Part shown: piece after piece, positions 18,049-25,321 of the stretch
Numbering within the stretch: position 1 is the first letter of the stretch
Layout of the letters: every line of letters starts with the position of its first letter
Source: Thauera phenolivorans
GTDB lineage: Bacteria > Pseudomonadota > Gammaproteobacteria > Burkholderiales > Rhodocyclaceae
Assembly: GCF_001696715.1 (NCBI RefSeq)
Contig: NZ_MBFM01000005.1
Span: 440,128-482,501, forward strand
Length of the DNA: 42,374 bases
Direction of reading: 5' to 3'
Translations under genes and position numbers: made by a program
Notes under the pieces: model-generated
Told to the model about the DNA's origin: nothing
Seen by the model: the letters and a program-made list of their open reading frames with translations, nothing else
Database searches by the model: none

Positions 18049-20673
18049 TCAGGCCGCCATCGCCTTCGGCTTCGGCTTCGGCGGCGGCTGCGGCGCGCGC
18101 CGCTTCTGCATCCACCACACCAGGAACAGCAGCGCGTAGGCGGGAACCTGCATCCACTCCTTGTCGGGCCGTGCGCCCGAGGGCAGCTCGATGGTGGTGA
18201 TGTTGAAGCCCTGCTCGAGGCCGAGCTTCTCCGCCGGGCTGCCGAAGCGCACCGCCGCCACCTGCACCTGGTCGCCGAGCGCCATCACCGTCAGGCCCAT
18301 CTTGGCGAGGCGCTCGCGCGCGCTCGGGGCAGGCTCGCCGAGCGGCAGCAGCACGCCCTTGGAGATCTCGTCGCCCTCGAGGCTGAGCCCTTCGACCCAC
18401 ACCCGCAGGTTGCCGTTGCGCGGCGCCTCTTCGATGAGGCGGGTGAGCTCGGTGGGCGGCACTTCCTCGAAGGGCGGGAAGAGCATGTCCATCCAGAAGC
18501 CCGGGCGGAACAGGGTGAAGGTCACCAGCAGCAGCATCAGGGTTTCGTGGATGCGGTTCCGGGCGACGAAGAAGCCCTGGGTGGCGGCCGCGAACATCAT
18601 GCTCGCCACCGTCGCACTCACGATCGTCAGCACCAGGTGGAAGCCGTCGGTGATGCCGATCAGCAGCAGCTGGGTGTTGAAGATGAACATGAAGGGCAGC
18701 ACCGCGGTGCGCAGGCTGTAGGCGAAGGCGGTGACGCCGGTCTTCATCGGATCGCTCTTCGCGATGCCGGCCGCGGCGTAGGAGGCCAGCCCCACCGGCG
18801 GGGTGACGTCGGCCATCAGGCCGAAGTAGAAGACGAACAGGTGCACCGCGATCAGCGGCACGAGCAGGCCGGTCTGCGCGCCGAGCTCGACGATCACCGG
18901 CGCCATCAGGGTGGACACCACGATGTAGTTCGCGGTGGTCGGCAGGCCCATGCCGAGGACCAGGCTGATCACTGCCACGAGGAAGAGCATCACCATCAGG
19001 TTGCCGCCCGACAGCACCTCCACCAGCTCGGTCATCGCCAGGCCGATGCCGGTGAGCGTCACCGTGCCCACGATGACGCCGGCGGTGGCGGTGGCGATCG
19101 CGATGCCGATCATGTTGCGTGCGCCGGTCACGAGGCCGTCGAACAGGTCCTGGAAGCCGTGCTTCAGCGCGTCGCCGATGTCGCCGGTGCGGCGGAAGAG
19201 GGCGAACAGCGGGCGCTGGGTGACGAGGATGAAGATCAGGAACAGCGTCGCCCAGAACGCCGACAGCGCCGGCGAGAGCTGCTCGACCATCAGGTTCCAG
19301 ATCAGCGCCGCCACCGGCAGCAGGAAGTGCAGGCCCGACTGCAGGGTGGGGCCGATCTCGGGCAGGTACTCCATCTTGTGCCCGGGCTCGTCCATGTGCA
19401 GCTCGGGGAACTTGGCGGCGTGGTGCACGATGCCGATATAGGCGAGCAGCATCAGCGCGCCGACGATCAGGAAGGCGGCATCGCCCGCCAGCCCCTTGAT
19501 CCAGCCGAAGCCCCAATAGACGATCGCGGCGAGGATCACCAGGCCGGACACCGTCAGCGTGGTGGAGATCAGCACGCGCTGCCAGGGCAGCGGCTCGCGC
19601 CGCGGCATGCCCTGCAGATTCATCTTCAGCGCCTCGAGGTGCACGATGTAGAACAGCGCGATGTAGGAGATCAGCGCCGGCACGATCGCGTGCTTCATCA
19701 CCTGAACGTAGGTGATGCCCACGTACTCGACCATGAGGAAGGCGGCCGCGCCCATCACCGGCGGCATCAGCTGGCCGTTCACCGAGGACGACACCTCCAC
19801 CGCCGCCGCCTTGTCGGCGCGGTAGCCGACGCTCTTCATCAGCGGGATGGTGAAGGTGCCGGTGGTCACCACGTTGGCGATCGACGAACCCGAGATCAGG
19901 CCGGTGCTCGCCGAGGCCACCACCGCCGCCTTCGCCGGCCCGCCGCGCATGTGGCCGAGCAGCGCGATCGCCGACTTGATGAAGTAGTTGCCCGCGCCCG
20001 CGGTCTCGAGCAGGGCGCCGAACAGCACGAACAGGAAGATGAAGCTCGACGACACGCCGACCGCCACCCCGAACACGCCCTCGGTGGTGAGCCACATGTG
20101 ACTCATGCCCTTCGCGAGCGAGGCGCCGCGGTGGGCGATCACGTCCGGCATGTACTGGCCGAAGAAGATGTAGATCAGGAAGACGATCGCGAGGATCACC
20201 ATCGGCAGGCCGAGCGCACGGCGCGCGGCCTCGAGCAGCAGCGTCATGCCGATCACCGCGACGGTCAGGTCCATCGTGGTCGGCATGCCCGGCCGCTGCG
20301 CCAGCTCGGCATAGAAGAGGTACAGGTAGGCGGCGCAGAAGGCCGCCACCGCGGCGAGGATCCAGTCCACCACGGGCACGTAGGCGCGCGGCGAGCGCTT
20401 GAAGGCCGGGTAGGCGGCGAAGGCCATGAACACCGCGAAGGCGAGGTGGATCGAGCGCGACTCGGTGTCGTTGAGCACGAACACGCCGAGCGAGAAGGGC
20501 AGCGGCGAGGCGATCCAGAGCTGGAACAGCGACCACGCCAGCGCCACCATCAGCAGCAGCTTCGCGGCCAGGCCGGTGGGCTTGCGCCCGCCGGTGTCGG
20601 CCTCGGCGACGATCTGCTTGAGCTCTTCGTCCGACAGCTCGAAGCCGTCCTTCTTTTCTTCAGCGCGAGTCAT
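18049..20673 (-). CDS. TRAP transporter fused permease (TAXI type, 4TM/12TM) with C-terminal DUF3394-like region
   Basis: This is the membrane part of a tripartite ATP-independent periplasmic transporter that imports solutes using the ion gradient. The 874-residue product fuses the small and large permease subunits. After a cytoplasmic N-terminus come four membrane segments within about residues 35-180, then the large multispan subunit with GAGNYFIKSAIALLGHMRGG, STGLISGSSIANVVTTGTFT, VSSSVNGQLMPPVMGAAAF and LGMGLPTTANYIVVSTLMAP. The last 180 residues or so resemble the DUF3394 extension of TAXI permeases and include a PDZ-like stretch (AVRFGSPAEKLGLEQGFNI). It lies 114 bases downstream of the TAXI binding-protein gene with a strong hairpin between them. 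Substrate unknown; TAXI systems often carry dicarboxylates or glutamate. Confidence 0.93.
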   Translation of the reverse strand: MTRAEEKKDGFELSDEELKQIVAEADTGGRKPTGLAAKLLLMVALAWSLFQLWIASPLPFSLGVFVLNDTESRSIHLAFAVFMAFAAYPAFKRSPRAYVPVVDWILAAVAAFCAAYLYLFYAELAQRPGMPTTMDLTVAVIGMTLLLEAARRALGLPMVILAIVFLIYIFFGQYMPDVIAHRGASLAKGMSHMWLTTEGVFGVAVGVSSSFIFLFVLFGALLETAGAGNYFIKSAIALLGHMRGGPAKAAVVASASTGLISGSSIANVVTTGTFTIPLMKSVGYRADKAAAVEVSSSVNGQLMPPVMGAAAFLMVEYVGITYVQVMKHAIVPALISYIALFYIVHLEALKMNLQGMPRREPLPWQRVLISTTLTVSGLVILAAIVYWGFGWIKGLAGDAAFLIVGALMLLAYIGIVHHAAKFPELHMDEPGHKMEYLPEIGPTLQSGLHFLLPVAALIWNLMVEQLSPALSAFWATLFLIFILVTQRPLFALFRRTGDIGDALKHGFQDLFDGLVTGARNMIGIAIATATAGVIVGTVTLTGIGLAMTELVEVLSGGNLMVMLFLVAVISLVLGMGLPTTANYIVVSTLMAPVIVELGAQTGLLVPLIAVHLFVFYFGLMADVTPPVGLASYAAAGIAKSDPMKTGVTAFAYSLRTAVLPFMFIFNTQLLLIGITDGFHLVLTIVSATVASMMFAAATQGFFVARNRIHETLMLLLVTFTLFRPGFWMDMLFPPFEEVPPTELTRLIEEAPRNGNLRVWVEGLSLEGDEISKGVLLPLGEPAPSARERLAKMGLTVMALGDQVQVAAVRFGSPAEKLGLEQGFNITTIELPSGARPDKEWMQVPAYALLFLVWWMQKRRAPQPPPKPKPKAMAA

Positions 20674-20703
20674 GAGCCGCGTCTCCCGGTTTCGGAACCG
20701 ACA

Positions 20704-20742
20704 CGAAGACGGCGGGGGGCTGAGGGCCCGCCGCCGTCTTCG
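20704..20742 (-). terminator. Intercistronic hairpin between TAXI binding protein and TRAP permease
   Basis: Perfect 12-bp arms CGAAGACGGCGG and CCGCCGTCTTCG flank a 15-base GC-rich loop in the 114-base gap. On the minus strand no T-run follows, so it more probably stabilises the upstream binding-protein mRNA or attenuates transcription into the permease than stops it completely. Unequal expression of binding protein and permease is common for such transporters. Confidence 0.6.
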
Positions 20743-20787
20743 GGGTAAGGATGCCCGGCGCCCGCCGCGCGGACGCCGGCCGGCGGA

Positions 20788-21756
20788 TTACATCCAGCCC
20801 TTTTCCTTGTAGTACTTCACCGCGCCCTCGTGCAGCGGCGCGGACAGGCCGTCCTTGATCATGTGCTCGGGCTTGAGGTTGGCGAAGGCCGGGTGCAGCT
20901 TCTTGAAGTCCTCGAAGTTGTCGAACACCGCCTTCACCAGCGCATACACGGTGTCGGCCGGGACCTTGGACGAGCTCACGAAGCTCGCCACCACGCCGAA
21001 GGTCTTGGTCGCTTCCGGGTTGCCGGCGTACATGCCGCCCGGAATCTCCACCTCGGCGAAGTAGGGGTGGTCGGCGACCAGCTTGTCGACCGCCGGACCG
21101 GTGATGTTCACCAGCTTGGCGCCGCAGGTGGTGGTCGGATCCTGGATGTTGGCCGCGGGGTGGCCGACGACGTAGGCGAAGCCGTCGATCTTGTTGTCGC
21201 ACAGCGCGGCGCCGTGCTCGTCGGGCTTGAGCTCCGACACGAGCGAGAAGTCCGAGGTCTTCATGCCGAGCGCGGGCAGGAGCATGTCCATCGTCGCGCG
21301 CTGGCCCGAGCCCGGGTTGCCGACGTTGAAGCGCTTGCCCTTGAAGTCCTCCATCTTGCTCACGCCGGCGTCGGCGCGGGCGAGCACGGTGAGCGGCTCG
21401 GGGTGGATCGCGAACACCGCGCGCAGGTCCGCCATCGCACCGGCGTCCTTGAACTGGCCGGTGCCCTTCACCGCGTTGTACTGCACGTCGGACTGCGCCA
21501 CGCCGAAGTCGAGCTCGCCGCCCTTGATCGTGTTGACGTTGTACACCGAGCCGCCGGTGCTCTCGACCGAGCAGCGGATGCCGTGCTGCGCACGGTCCTT
21601 GTTCATCAGGCGGCAGATCGCGCCGCCCGCGGCGTAGTACACCCCGGTGACGCCGCCGGTGCCGATCGTGACGAACTTCTGCTGGGCCTGCGCCGGCGCG
21701 GCGCCGAGGCTGCCGACGAGGGCGAGAGCGGCTGCGAGTGCGGTGAATTTCTTCAT
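20788..21756 (-). CDS. TAXI family TRAP transporter solute-binding protein
   Basis: This is the periplasmic receptor that captures the substrate for the fused permease downstream. The 322-residue precursor starts [20 protein letters not shown] with a signal peptide cut near AQA (residues 22-24). It continues with the TAXI signature [40 protein letters not shown] and AQSDVQYNA, and ends in a typical [11 protein letters not shown] second frame-open start 45 bases upstream is rejected because the signal peptide begins at the ATG at 21756. The gene is preceded by an 18-bp perfect palindrome (21808-21825). Confidence 0.95.
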   Translation of the reverse strand: MKKFTALAAALALVGSLGAAPAQAQQKFVTIGTGGVTGVYYAAGGAICRLMNKDRAQHGIRCSVESTGGSVYNVNTIKGGELDFGVAQSDVQYNAVKGTGQFKDAGAMADLRAVFAIHPEPLTVLARADAGVSKMEDFKGKRFNVGNPGSGQRATMDMLLPALGMKTSDFSLVSELKPDEHGAALCDNKIDGFAYVVGHPAANIQDPTTTCGAKLVNITGPAVDKLVADHPYFAEVEIPGGMYAGNPEATKTFGVVASFVSSSKVPADTVYALVKAVFDNFEDFKKLHPAFANLKPEHMIKDGLSAPLHEGAVKYYKEKGWM

Positions 21757-21807
21757 CGGGTCTTCTCCGGTTGAGTGGATCTGGTCGCCTTGCCGGCGCA
21801 TTCACTG

Positions 21808-21825
21808 CCGCATGCGCGCATGCGG
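21808..21825. promoter_or_regulatory. Perfect 18-bp palindrome upstream of the TAXI transporter
   Basis: CCGCATGCGCGCATGCGG reads the same on both strands and lies 52-69 bases before the binding-protein ATG, in a long non-coding stretch. It could be an operator for a dimeric regulator. I do not recognise it as the motif of a named regulator, and no promoter hexamers could be placed confidently around it. Confidence 0.35.
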
Positions 21826-22007
21826 ACATGACGCCGGAAGCTTTGCACAGATCGGCCGTCATTACCACTTTCGGCTAACCCCTACCCCCGCTCCGCCATG
21901 GGTGTGAGGAAATGCACGCTCGCGCAACGGCCCGCCTTGACCCGCTCGCGGCCCGGCCGGTATAAAAGCGTCAAACCCCCGCCACAAGAAGGGATGCTCC
22001 AGAACCG

Positions 22008-22027
22008 TTCCAACCATTTGATTGGAA
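22008..22027. repeat. Short dyad TTCCAA-N8-TTGGAA in the protease leader region
   Basis: TTCCAA (22008-22013) and TTGGAA (22022-22027) form a dyad about 85 bases upstream of the riboswitch. It is a possible operator or a chance repeat. The rest of 21826-22110 holds no gene; a promoter for the riboswitch transcript must lie here, but no convincing -35/-10 pair was found. Confidence 0.25.
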
Positions 22028-22110
22028 TAAGGTAACGGGAAGTTCATTGGAGCAAATGCAGTTTCGTAGTGAAGTAACATCCAGGGGCGTTCCGGCTGCC
22101 GAGCCGGACC

Positions 22111-22198
22111 GCCTGAAAAAGGCAAACCCACCGAAAGGTGGGGACGCAAAGTCTCCGGTCTAAAGGGCGCAAGCTCCACGATAGCGGGATTGCCAGGC
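22111..22198 (+). ncRNA. Cyclic-di-GMP-I (GEMM) riboswitch
   Basis: The sequence matches the GEMM-I consensus closely. The closing helix is GCCTG (22111-22115) with CAGGC (22194-22198). Conserved GGCAAACC is followed by a 6-bp hairpin CCCACC-GAAA-GGTGGG (22127-22142) with the GAAA tetraloop, then GGACGCAAAG, CTCCGG, CTAAAG and the 3' side ATAGCGGGATTGCC, which corresponds to the conserved tetraloop-receptor side and ligand pocket. The base equivalent to G20 of the Vibrio Vc2 RNA is G (22121), which favours cyclic-di-GMP; A there would suggest cGAMP. It lies in the 5' leader of the secreted protease gene, about 105 bases before its ATG, on the same strand. Confidence 0.95.
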
Positions 22199-22202
22199 GA
22201 AA

Positions 22203-22225
22203 CGTTCGAGCCCCAGCCTCGAACG
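22203..22225 (+). promoter_or_regulatory. Hairpin following the riboswitch aptamer
   Basis: CGTTCGAG and CTCGAACG form a perfect 8-bp stem with a 7-base loop directly after the aptamer. Its 3' bases are shared with a second possible stem, CGCGG/CCGCG (22224-22240), so the two are mutually exclusive. No T-run follows, arguing against a simple terminator; it is probably part of the expression platform. Confidence 0.45.
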
Positions 22226-22256
22226 CGGTGTCCATCCGCGCCCGCCCTGAGCGATT

Positions 22257-22298
22257 CCATGCTTGCCCCGCCGTGACCGGCAACCGAAAAGCATGGAG
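22257..22298 (+). promoter_or_regulatory. Hairpin that can sequester the protease ribosome site
   Basis: CCATGCTT (22257-22264) is complementary to AAGCATGG (22289-22296), and an inner TTGCC/GGCAA pair strengthens the stem. The 3' arm runs into the Shine-Dalgarno GGAG (22295-22298), 6 bases before the ATG at 22305. This suggests that the riboswitch acts on translation. Whether ligand turns the gene on or off cannot be decided by eye. Confidence 0.55.
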
Positions 22299-22304
22299 TC
22301 CTAG

Positions 22305-24167
22305 ATGAGCAAGCAGCGCCGCGACACGATCGCCCTCCGTCCCGCCCTTCTGTCGGCCCTGATCGGCCTCAGCTTCGCCGCGCTCGCCCTGCCGGCGCAG
22401 GCGCAGAACGCCAACGCCAATCCCAACGCCGTCAAGACGCCCGCGCCCGGCGCGGAAGAAGGCCAGTGGGTACCGGGCCGCCTGCTGGTGCAGCCGCGCC
22501 CCGGCCTGCCCGAGGCCGAGTTCGAGAAGGTCCTCAAGCCGCACGGCGGCAAGCAGGTCGGCAGGATCGACGGCATCGGCGTGCGCATCATCCAGCTGCC
22601 GCCGCAGGCTTCCGAGAAGGCGGTCGAGGCGCTGCTCAAGCACAACAAGCATCTTCAGTTCGTCGAGCGGGACATGGTCGTGCCGGTCGACGAAACCAAC
22701 GATCCGCATTACGCCAATGCCTGGCATCTTCCCAAGATCGGTGCGCCGACCGCGTGGTCGACCACTGCGGGCGAGGGCATCACCATTGCGATTCTCGACA
22801 CGGGCGTCGACGTCGATCATCCCGATCTGGAAGGCAAGTTGCTTCCCGGCTGGAATTTCTACGATGGCAATTCCAACGTGGCCGACGTGCACGGCCATGG
22901 GACCAAGGTGGCAGGCACGGCTGCGGCAGCCAGCAACAATGGCATCGGCGTGGCCGCGGTGGCCGGCGGGGCGATGATTCTTCCCGGCCGGATCGGGAGT
23001 CCCACGGGGTCGGCGTCGTTCAGCAACATGGCTCGGGCGGTTACCTGGGCGGCCGACAATGGCGCCAGGGTCGCCAATATCAGCTTCAGCGGCGCGCGCG
23101 GTTCGCTGACGGTTCAGAACGCAGGGCAGTACCTGAAGGACAAGGGCGGGCTGCTGGTGGTGTCGGCAGGTAACGCAGGCATCGAGGAGGGGGCGACGCC
23201 GAGCGACGCACTGATCGTCGCGTCCGCGACCACCATCAGCGACGTCAGGTCGAGCTTCTCGAGTTTCGGAAGCTACGTCGACGTGGCGGCGCCGGGTTCC
23301 AGCATCTATACGACGGTCAATGGTGGCGGCTACGGTTCGGTCAGCGGGACGTCCTTCGCCAGTCCGGCCACGGCCGCCGTCGTCGCGCTGATGATGTCCG
23401 CCAATCCTTCGCTTTCGCCGAACGAGATCGAAAAGCGCCTGTTCACGACCGCAGTCGATCTCGGCACCGCAGGCGTCGACAAGTATTACGGTCATGGCCG
23501 CGTCGACGCGGCTGCGGCCGTGCAGGCCGCCGGCGCCGCTGCGGTCAGGGACACGCTCGCGCCGAGCGTCAGCATCGTCTCCCCGTCGGAGGGCACGACG
23601 GTCCAGGGCCTGGTGAGCGTGGACGTGGCGGCGAGCGACAATGTCGGCGTGAGCCGTGTCGATCTGCTGGTGAACGGAGCCAGACTGGCGAGCGCCACGA
23701 GCGCGCCGTATGGCTTCAGCTGGGACAGCACGGCGGTTGCGGACGGCAACGTGAGCCTGACGGTGCAGGCCTACGATGCCGCCGGAAATTCGACTTCGCG
23801 CTCGGTCTCCGTCACGGTCGCGAACGTGGTGCCGACTCCCGAGCCCGCGCCTGAACCGGCGCCCGAGCCCGTTACCGAGCCAAAGCCCAGTGGCGACACC
23901 ACGGCACCGGCAGCGACGATCAGCAATCCTGCCGATGGCAGCAGGGTCAACGGCAACGTCACTGTCCAGGCGACCGCATCCGACGACGTCGGCGTGACCG
24001 CGATGAGGCTCTACATCAACGGCGAGCTGGTGAGCAGCGTAAATGGCAACGCGCTGTCCTATCGCTGGAACACCCGCAAGATCGAGGCCGGCACGCATAC
24101 GGTCTTCCTCGAGGCCGAAGACGCGGTGGGTAACAAGGGCAGCAGAGCGGTCTCTGTGATCCGATAG
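22305..24167 (+). CDS. Secreted subtilisin-like serine protease (S8) with two C-terminal Ig-like domains
   Basis: This is an exported peptidase under c-di-GMP riboswitch control. The 620-residue precursor has a signal peptide (cut near AQAQ, residues 31-34), a prodomain of inhibitor I9 type (about 55-127), and an S8 catalytic domain with Asp165 (ILDTGVDVDHP), His198 (HGHGTKVAG), the oxyanion Asn290 (SAGN) and Ser350 (SGTSFASP). Two Ig-like domains follow, about 415-506 (APSVSIVSPSEGTTV) and 533-620 (APAATISNPADGSRV), joined by a PEPAPEPAPEP linker. The tandem Ig-like modules suggest attachment to surfaces or large substrates. The start is fixed by GGAG at 22295-22298. Codon choice appears less GC-extreme than in its neighbours. 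It may process extracellular adhesins or matrix proteins; the target is not known. Confidence 0.94.
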   Translation: MSKQRRDTIALRPALLSALIGLSFAALALPAQAQNANANPNAVKTPAPGAEEGQWVPGRLLVQPRPGLPEAEFEKVLKPHGGKQVGRIDGIGVRIIQLPPQASEKAVEALLKHNKHLQFVERDMVVPVDETNDPHYANAWHLPKIGAPTAWSTTAGEGITIAILDTGVDVDHPDLEGKLLPGWNFYDGNSNVADVHGHGTKVAGTAAAASNNGIGVAAVAGGAMILPGRIGSPTGSASFSNMARAVTWAADNGARVANISFSGARGSLTVQNAGQYLKDKGGLLVVSAGNAGIEEGATPSDALIVASATTISDVRSSFSSFGSYVDVAAPGSSIYTTVNGGGYGSVSGTSFASPATAAVVALMMSANPSLSPNEIEKRLFTTAVDLGTAGVDKYYGHGRVDAAAAVQAAGAAAVRDTLAPSVSIVSPSEGTTVQGLVSVDVAASDNVGVSRVDLLVNGARLASATSAPYGFSWDSTAVADGNVSLTVQAYDAAGNSTSRSVSVTVANVVPTPEPAPEPAPEPVTEPKPSGDTTAPAATISNPADGSRVNGNVTVQATASDDVGVTAMRLYINGELVSSVNGNALSYRWNTRKIEAGTHTVFLEAEDAVGNKGSRAVSVIR

Positions 24168-24188
24168 AAAACGACGGCGTCAGGCTCG

Positions 24189-24226
24189 AGGGGAGGGGCT
24201 CGTCACAGGATGCGGGTCCCTCCCCT
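24189..24226 (+). terminator. Hairpin after the protease gene
   Basis: AGGGGAGGG and CCCTCCCCT form a 9-bp stem around a 20-base loop starting 21 bases after the protease stop. The tail (TCTGCG) is only weakly T-rich, so termination may be incomplete. Confidence 0.5.
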
Positions 24227-24322
24227 TCTGCGTTGCGAGAGCAGGAGCGCGTGCCGTTCTGCCCGCGGTGCCTCGATGCCCGAGGTCCATCGACTAGCGC
24301 CCCGGCACCGCTCGGCGGAAGA

Positions 24323-24341
24323 GTGTCGGATAAATTTACAC
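24323..24341 (+). promoter_or_regulatory. Candidate enhancer-type dyad (GTGT-N11-ACAC) upstream of the sigma-54 site
   Basis: GTGTCGGATAAATTTACAC has 4-bp inverted ends and lies 50-70 bases upstream of the -24/-12 element, within the AT-rich leader of the PEP-CTERM gene. This is where an enhancer-binding activator of sigma-54 could bind. Half-sites are short and support is weak. The rest of 24227-24390 holds no gene. Confidence 0.3.
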
Positions 24342-24390
24342 TGCAGCAGCACGTATTTTATTTTCCTATTAAAATCAGTGCATTATAATT

Positions 24391-24406
24391 TGGCATGATC
24401 CGTGCT
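24391..24406 (+). promoter_or_regulatory. Sigma-54 (RpoN) -24/-12 promoter of the PEP-CTERM gene
   Basis: TGGCATGATCCGTGCT keeps GG at -24 and GC at -12 at the exact RpoN spacing, matching the consensus TGGCACG-N4-TTGC at nearly all fixed bases. It predicts a transcript start near 24417, about 52 bases before the ATG at 24469, with AAGGAG (24457-24462) as ribosome site. PEP-CTERM genes under PrsK/PrsR and RpoN control are known in related floc-forming bacteria, which fits. Confidence 0.7.
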
Positions 24407-24468
24407 TTAAATTGATTGAGGCGCGAGTGAACACAGGCGCCGTATCCGATCAAAGCAAGGAGACCGCC

Positions 24469-25058
24469 ATGAAAGTTCAACTTCTGACCGCACTCGTCGC
24501 GGGTGCATGCGCCCTGGCAGCCGTGCCGGCTCACGCCGTGCTGACGCTCACGCCGTGCTGACGCTCACGCCGTCTGATGCCGAATACACGAGTAATGTCA
24601 ATTCCGCCGCCGGCAATTCGTGGGCGAAGGTCGAGACGGCTTTCGGGATCAATTTTGCCCAGGATTTGGAGCTGTATTACAAGGTCAACGTCGAAGGTGG
24701 TGAAGAGGCGAGCACTTACGCTGACAGCTACACGACCACGTTCTCGAATACCGCGACTAAGCCGGCGGACGCGCTGATCGAGTACGTTAGCGGGACTCCC
24801 ATTCCCTGCCCGACCTGCTTCCTGCTGGTCAAGGATGGAAACCATGAGCCAGCGCAGTATCTGTTCGATCTGGGCAGCTGGGACGGTATGGAAGACATCT
24901 CCTTGAAGGGGTTCTGGCCCGACGGGGGGGCGATCTCGCACATCGCCATCTGGGGGCCCGACGAAGGTACGATTGACGAAGCGCCTGAGCCGGGTTCGCT
25001 GGCCTTGCTCGGACTGGGCCTTGCCGGTCTGGCGGCGCTCCGTCGTCGCCGTGGCTGA
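24469..25058 (+). pseudogene. PEP-CTERM sorting domain protein, frameshifted by a 17-bp tandem duplication
   Basis: PEP-CTERM proteins are exported and anchored or released through exosortase, often as extracellular matrix components. The ATG at 24469, with AAGGAG six bases upstream, gives a good signal peptide (MKVQLLTALVAGACALAAVP, then AHA). Translation stops at a TGA (24559-24561) just after codon 30. The cause is a second copy of a 17-bp unit (24532-24548 and 24549-24565). Removing one copy restores a single frame, reading AHAVLTLTPSDAEYTSNVNS and on to the end. The rest of the protein is intact. The C-terminus is a complete PEP-CTERM tripartite signal: APEPGSLALLGLGLAGLAAL, then RRRRG. 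A pair of cysteines (PCPTC) lies in the middle. It is therefore a recent knock-out or a phase-variable gene. The in-frame ATG at 24507 lacks a signal peptide and is not a credible start. Confidence 0.88.
24529..24573 (+). repeat. Tandem repeat: three GCTCACGCCGT units separated by GCTGAC
   Basis: The 45-base stretch consists of GCTCACGCCGT three times with GCTGAC between copies, a 17-bp period. Because 17 is not a multiple of three, loss or gain of one unit switches the PEP-CTERM frame; loss of one unit restores it. The repeat is positioned at the signal-peptide cleavage region. Slipped-strand mispairing is the likely origin. Confidence 0.9.
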
Positions 25059-25115
25059 GAAAGCCTGAGCTGATTTCGGTCCGAGCCGTCGATCGGTCGG
25101 ACCGTGCAAAGTAAG

Positions 25116-25157
25116 GCCCGGGCGCCATCTGGAGACGGATGGCGCCCGGGCTTTTTT
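25116..25157 (+). terminator. Strong intrinsic terminator after the PEP-CTERM gene
   Basis: Perfect 14-bp arms GCCCGGGCGCCATC and GATGGCGCCCGGGC around an 8-base loop are followed by TTTTTT (25152-25157). It separates the PEP-CTERM gene from the secretion operon. The following stretch 25158-25321 contains no gene and must hold the promoter of the operon, but no convincing hexamers were seen. Confidence 0.93.
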
Positions 25158-25321
25158 CTGCATTGTGCGCGCGCTTGGTGCCCCGGGGCGCAAGGGAAAG
25201 GTGTCTGGCGATGTGTTCCGCCGGCCTCCGGGACCGGCGTCCGGTAGAGTCCAGCGCGCGCAGCGGGCCTTGCCTGTGCGAGAATCCTGCCCTGATTCAT
25301 TGATTCGACGACAGGGTGGTC

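Noticed and set aside
18547-20748. Long plus-strand open frame opposite the TRAP permease gene
   Set aside because: It has a His/Glu/Gln-rich composition with no recognisable domain and lies entirely opposite a well-supported transporter gene.
22203-22240. Transcription terminator as the riboswitch expression platform
   Set aside because: The hairpins after the aptamer are not followed by a T-run; ribosome-site masking is better supported.
24507-25058. Taking the PEP-CTERM protein to start at the ATG at 24507
   Set aside because: This start gives an Arg-rich N-terminus without a signal peptide, which cannot serve an exported PEP-CTERM protein. The upstream ATG at 24469 has a proper ribosome site and signal peptide, and the duplication explains the frame break.
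25158-25321. TTGCCT / TGATTC as a promoter for the secretion operon
   Set aside because: The spacing is right, but the -10 hexamer shares almost nothing with the consensus.
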